Shown here: positions 60,655 to 64,000 of the stretch, piece after piece
Layout of the letters: each line of letters starts with the position of its first letter
Numbering within the stretch: the first letter of the stretch is position 1
Source: Spongilla lacustris
Lineage: Eukaryota > Porifera > Demospongiae > Spongillida > Spongillidae
NCBI GenBank assembly: GCA_949361645.1
Contig: OX442415.1
Coordinates: forward strand, 23,169,790-23,233,789
Reading direction: 5' to 3'
DNA length: 64,000 nucleotides
Notes under the pieces: model-generated
What the model was told of the DNA's origin: nothing
The model's database searches: none
What the model saw: the letters and a program-made list of their open reading frames with translations, nothing else
Program-made: the position numbers and the translations under genes

Positions 60655-62797
60655 AGTGTTACTGTTCACACTGTGCACTAAGTCTGTTGTGGTACATGTA
60701 ACATGTCGTCACTTCAAACTAGTGACACAGGTACATGCACATGTACACTTGTACACTGGGTACATGTCACCACAACAGACTCTGTGCACGGTGTGAATAG
60801 TGACACTGGTACACAGGGTACATGTCACCACAACAGACTCTGTGCACGGTGTAAATAGTGACACTGGTACACTGGGTACATGTCACCACAACAGACTCTG
60901 TGCACGGTGTGAATAGTGACACTGGTACACTGGGTACATGTCACCACAACAGACTCTGTGCACGGTGTGAATAGTGACACTGGTACACTGGGTACATGTC
61001 ACCACAACAGACTCTGTGCACGGTGTAAATAGTGACACTGGTACACTGGGTACATGTCACCACAACAGACTCTGTGCACGGTGTGAATAGTGACACTGGT
61101 ACACTGGTACACTGGGTACATGTCACCACAACAGACTCTGTGCACAGTGTAAATAGTGACACTGGTACACAGGGTACATGTCACCACAACAGACTCTGTG
61201 CACGGTGTAAATAGTGACACTGGTACACTGGGTACATGTCACCACAACAGACTCGGTGCACGGTGTGAATAGTGACACTGGTACACAGGGTACATGTCAC
61301 CACAACAGACTCTGTGCACGGTGTAAATAGTGACACTGGTACACTGGGTACATGTCACCACAACAGACTCTGTGCACGGTGTGAATAGTGACACTGGTAC
61401 ACTGGGTACATGTCACCACAACAGACTCTGTGCACGGTGTAAATAGTGACACTGGTACACTAGTACACTGGGAACATGTCACCACAACAGACTCTGTGCA
61501 CGGTGTGAATAGTGACACTGGTACACTGGTACACTGGGTACATGTCACCACAACAGACTCTGTGCACAGTGTAAATAGTGACACTGGTACACAGGGTACA
61601 TGTCACCACAACAGACTCTGTGCACGGTGTAAATAGTGACACTGGTACACTGGGTACATGTCACCACAACAGACTCTGTGCACGGTGTGAATAGTGACAC
61701 TGGTACACTGGGTACATGTCACCACAACAGACTCTGTGCACGGTGTGAATAGTGACACTGGTACACTGGGTACATGTCACCACAACAGACTCTGTGACCA
61801 GTGTAAATAGTGACACTGGTACACTGGGTACATGACACCACAACAGACTCTATGCACGGTGTAAATAGCGACACTGGTACACTGGGTACATGTCACCACA
61901 ACAGACTCTGTGCACGGTGTAAATAGTGACACTGGTACACTCGGTACATGTCACCACAACAGACTCTGTGCACGGTGTGAATAGTGACACTGGTACACTG
62001 GGTACATGTCACCACAACAGATACACTGGTACACTGGGTACATGTCACCACAACAGACTCTGTGCACGGTGTGAATAGTGACACTGGTACACTGGGTACA
62101 TGTCACCACAACAGACTCTGTGCACGGTGTAAATAGTGACACTGGTACACTGGGTACATGTCACCACAACAGACTCTGTGCACGGTGTGAATAGTGACAC
62201 TGGTACACTGGGTACATGTCACCACAACAGACTCTGTGCACGGTGTAAATAGTGACACTGGTACACTGGTACACTGGGTACATGTCACCACAACAGACTC
62301 TGTGCACGGTGTGAATAGTGACACTGGTACACTGGTACACTGGGTACATGTCACCACAACAGACTCTGTGCACAGTGTAAATAGTGACACTGGTACACTG
62401 GTACACTGGGTACATGTCACCACAACAGAACTCTATGCACGGTGTAAATAGTGACACTGGTACACTGGGTACATGTCACCACAACAGACTCTGTGCACGG
62501 TGTAAATAGTGACACTGGTACACTGGTACACTGGGTACATGTCACCACAACAGACTCTGTGCACGGTGTAAATAGTGACACTGGTACACTGGTACACTGG
62601 GTAAATGTCACCACAACAGACTCTATGCACGGTGTAAATAGTGACACTGGTACACTGGGTACATGTCACCACAACAGACTCTGTGCACGGTGTAAATAGT
62701 GACACTAGTACACTGGTACACTGGGTACATGTCACCACAACAGACTCTGTGCACAGTGTAAATAGTGACACTAGTACACTGGTAACACTGGGTACAT
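60655..62797 (-). repeat. 58-bp satellite array, right arm, about 37 units to the gap
   Basis: Same unit as the left arm but reverse complemented. The first, degraded unit (60651-60702) is still in plus orientation, and the array flips at about 60705-60740, so a fold-back junction is captured. Frequent variants differ from the left arm (GTGTGAATAG alternating with GTGTAAATAG, and ACACAGGG), so the two arms have been homogenised separately. It runs into the 200-N gap, so its true length is unknown. Confidence 0.97.
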
Positions 62798-62997
62798 NNN
62801 NNNNNNNNNNNNNNNNNNNNNNNNNNNNNNNNNNNNNNNNNNNNNNNNNNNNNNNNNNNNNNNNNNNNNNNNNNNNNNNNNNNNNNNNNNNNNNNNNNNN
62901 NNNNNNNNNNNNNNNNNNNNNNNNNNNNNNNNNNNNNNNNNNNNNNNNNNNNNNNNNNNNNNNNNNNNNNNNNNNNNNNNNNNNNNNNNNNNNNNNN
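62798..62997. other. Assembly gap, 200 N, inside the satellite
   Basis: A placeholder of exactly 200 N interrupts the array. The next base after it (62998) is non-satellite. Contig order or orientation beyond this point rests on scaffolding, which matters for the right terminus of the large element. Confidence 0.99.
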
Positions 62998-63126
62998 GAA
63001 GCATGTTTAGCGTACCAATAAGCTCCTTTGCTAAGGATCTCTTAACACACGTGCCAAAAATTGTACCGTTACGTCGTCTTAAATTTTTTGGTACATTTCT
63101 GGGGTGCTTTGAACTACCTAAATTAA

Positions 63127-63425
63127 GTGCTCGAATTTTACAGACGCGGTGCTAAGTTAGTCAACTGTATTGGTATGCTGCCTCACCAATTTGTGAACTT
63201 TGCACATTTGCTGATTTGGGTCAGGTGGATACATCAGCTCAGGATATACATTGTAGTGCCTGTAGTCAGTGAAATCTATATGAGATGTTCTGTTCTCGAA
63301 CTTCAATGTACACAGAGAGGCAGTACCAGCATATTGTACCAGATGCAGCAGAGCAATCAAGGAAGGCTGCTTTGGAGCAGGTCAAGGCTAGGCATACCCA
63401 CACTATGCTACACGCGGTGAGGTAA
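63127..63425 (+). CDS. Possible small exons with a CxxC pair pattern
   Basis: One plus-strand frame reads CELCTFADLGQVDTSAQD, then IHCSAC, a possible zinc knuckle. After a stop or short intron (TCAGTG) it reads ERQYQHIVPDAAEQSRKAA, then LEQVKARHTHTMLHAVR, before a GTAATT donor-like site near 63421. The composition is protein-like and the helix is amphipathic, but no family was recognised. It lies between the gap and the presumed right terminus. Confidence 0.25.
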
Positions 63426-63441
63426 TTGTTATTTTCATCAT

Positions 63442-63563
63442 GAACTGGAAAACAAGTCACTATTGGTTTTCTCCCTACATATATATAATATTAATATATA
63501 TAATACATATATATATATATGTAGGGAACAAACCAATTAAATATCGTGACTTGCTTTCCAGTT
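63442..63563. mobile_element. Fold-back element around a TA core
   Basis: GAACTGGAAAACAAGTCACT, then ATTGGTTTTCTCCCTACATA, is the near inverse of CTACA-core TATGTAGGGAACAAACCAAT, then CGTGACTTGCTTTCCAGTTC. The arms are about 45 bp around a TA-rich centre. It could be two transposon ends head to head or a single fold-back MITE. Confidence 0.7.
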
Positions 63564-63579
63564 CAAAATGATCACGACA

Positions 63580-63656
63580 AAATGGCCTCTACGCAAACAT
63601 GTGTATATACATGTAAATGAGAAGGGCCATTTTGTCATGAACTTTCCCATATATAT
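63580..63656. repeat. Right terminus of the large element, itself a fold-back
   Basis: GACAAAATGGCCTCT at 63578 and GAGAAGGGCCATTTTGTC at 63620 are inverted within 75 bp. The outer copy continues ATGAACTTTCCC to 63652 and then TA repeats. It is the inverse of the left end at 49244. Confidence 0.65.
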
Positions 63657-64000
63657 ATAGGCATCAGAGAACAGTACATACCTTCCAAATATACAAGGGA
63701 TTGTAGAGTGATATAGGCATTGGCAGAGGAATCGTGCCTTGCATCAGTAATCACCCACTACATGTTTTTATTTAACTTATTCTCTCGATCCACTGCAGTA
63801 TACAAGTAGGATTGTTGGGATAGCCACTATCTCTAGACTGGAGCACAGAGCAGTTCAGACAAGGGAGGTACTGTGCACTTAAACTGTCCTGCCACAAGCT
63901 ATTGCCAGAGGTTTGTATCTTGTGTGCTACATGTACATTCTACAAGTATGTCTTATGTGTATTCGAAGATTAGAAAATCACTGAGGTGGCCCGTCATATC
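63657..64000. other. Flanking sequence, no gene recognised
   Basis: Unique-looking DNA after the presumed right terminus. No open frame of note and no repeat shared with the rest of the window was seen. Confidence 0.5.

Larger units (their letters stand above)
49236..63656. mobile_element. Candidate giant DNA transposon with inverted satellite arms
   Basis: The left end GGGACAGTTTCC, then GACAAAATGGCCCTTC, starts at 49244 after a TA-rich flank. Its imperfect inverse (24 of 28 positions) ends at 63652 before a TA-rich flank. Between them lie the 891-codon DDE-like gene, a 4.3-kb 58-bp satellite array, a 3.4-kb centre with a small spliced gene, and a second array in reverse orientation. Sequence just inside each array (56935-57010 and 60431-60545) is also inverted, so both arms belong to one structure. 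A 200-N gap at 62798 separates the right terminus from the rest, so the right boundary and total length are provisional. No target duplication could be called in the TA-rich flanks. Confidence 0.55.

Noticed and set aside
60941..62771. Mirror-image frames on the minus strand and THNRLCARCK frames on the plus strand
   Set aside because: Same satellite in reverse orientation.

Overview
This is animal nuclear DNA. It has spliced genes with consensus GT-AG introns (some very short), abundant microsatellites, many nested DNA transposons, and two scaffold gaps of exactly 200 N. Compact introns, a small Ig/FN3 receptor, a family of vWA-Vwaint genes and pervasive TACATGTA palindromes suggest a marine invertebrate, most likely a sponge. 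The species call is inference; there is no rRNA, tRNA or mitochondrial sequence to fix it.

Region 1 (1-8016): a minus-strand, SLC18B1-like major facilitator transporter in at least 13 phase-consistent exons (4479 down to 1720) whose last exon is unresolved. It is followed by the last two exons of a plus-strand single-pass membrane protein (7512-8016).

Region 2 (8220-37192): a locus of three minus-strand copies of a cytoplasmic vWA-domain gene. Copy A (8756-10720) is a truncated, frameshifted pseudogene. Copy B (12789-19562) is complete, with 10 exons and 521 codons. Copy C (31257-37192) is complete, with 9 exons and 499 codons. Between B and C lies a complete 8-exon gene for an Ig/FN3 transmembrane receptor with an NPxY/YxxL tail (21830-24711), followed by about 6.5 kb of transposon debris.

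Region 3 (37193-49235): almost entirely mobile DNA. A decayed Ginger/Gypsy-integrase-like element (H2C2, DDE integrase, GPY/F, ULP1, PHD, second ULP1) carries one insertion with a 5-bp duplication. At its 3' edge there is a stack of insertions: a piggyBac-type TTAA MITE, a 2,048-bp hAT-type element inside it, and a 1,063-bp hAT-type element inside that. Both hAT elements have exact 8-bp target duplications.

Region 4 (49236-63656): the most unusual part. An intact 891-codon ORF encodes a DDE-like protein with two C-terminal C2H2 fingers. It is followed by two long arrays of one 58-bp satellite in opposite orientation (52630-56900 and 60655-62797). They flank a 3.4-kb centre with a small three-exon acidic gene and a repetitive Pro/Tyr-rich reading frame. 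The inverted homology continues past the arrays into the unique sequence on the inner side. Similar 28-bp inverted termini lie at 49244 and 63652. I read this as one giant DNA transposon with satellite subterminal arms. The right terminus is across a scaffold gap, so that end is provisional.
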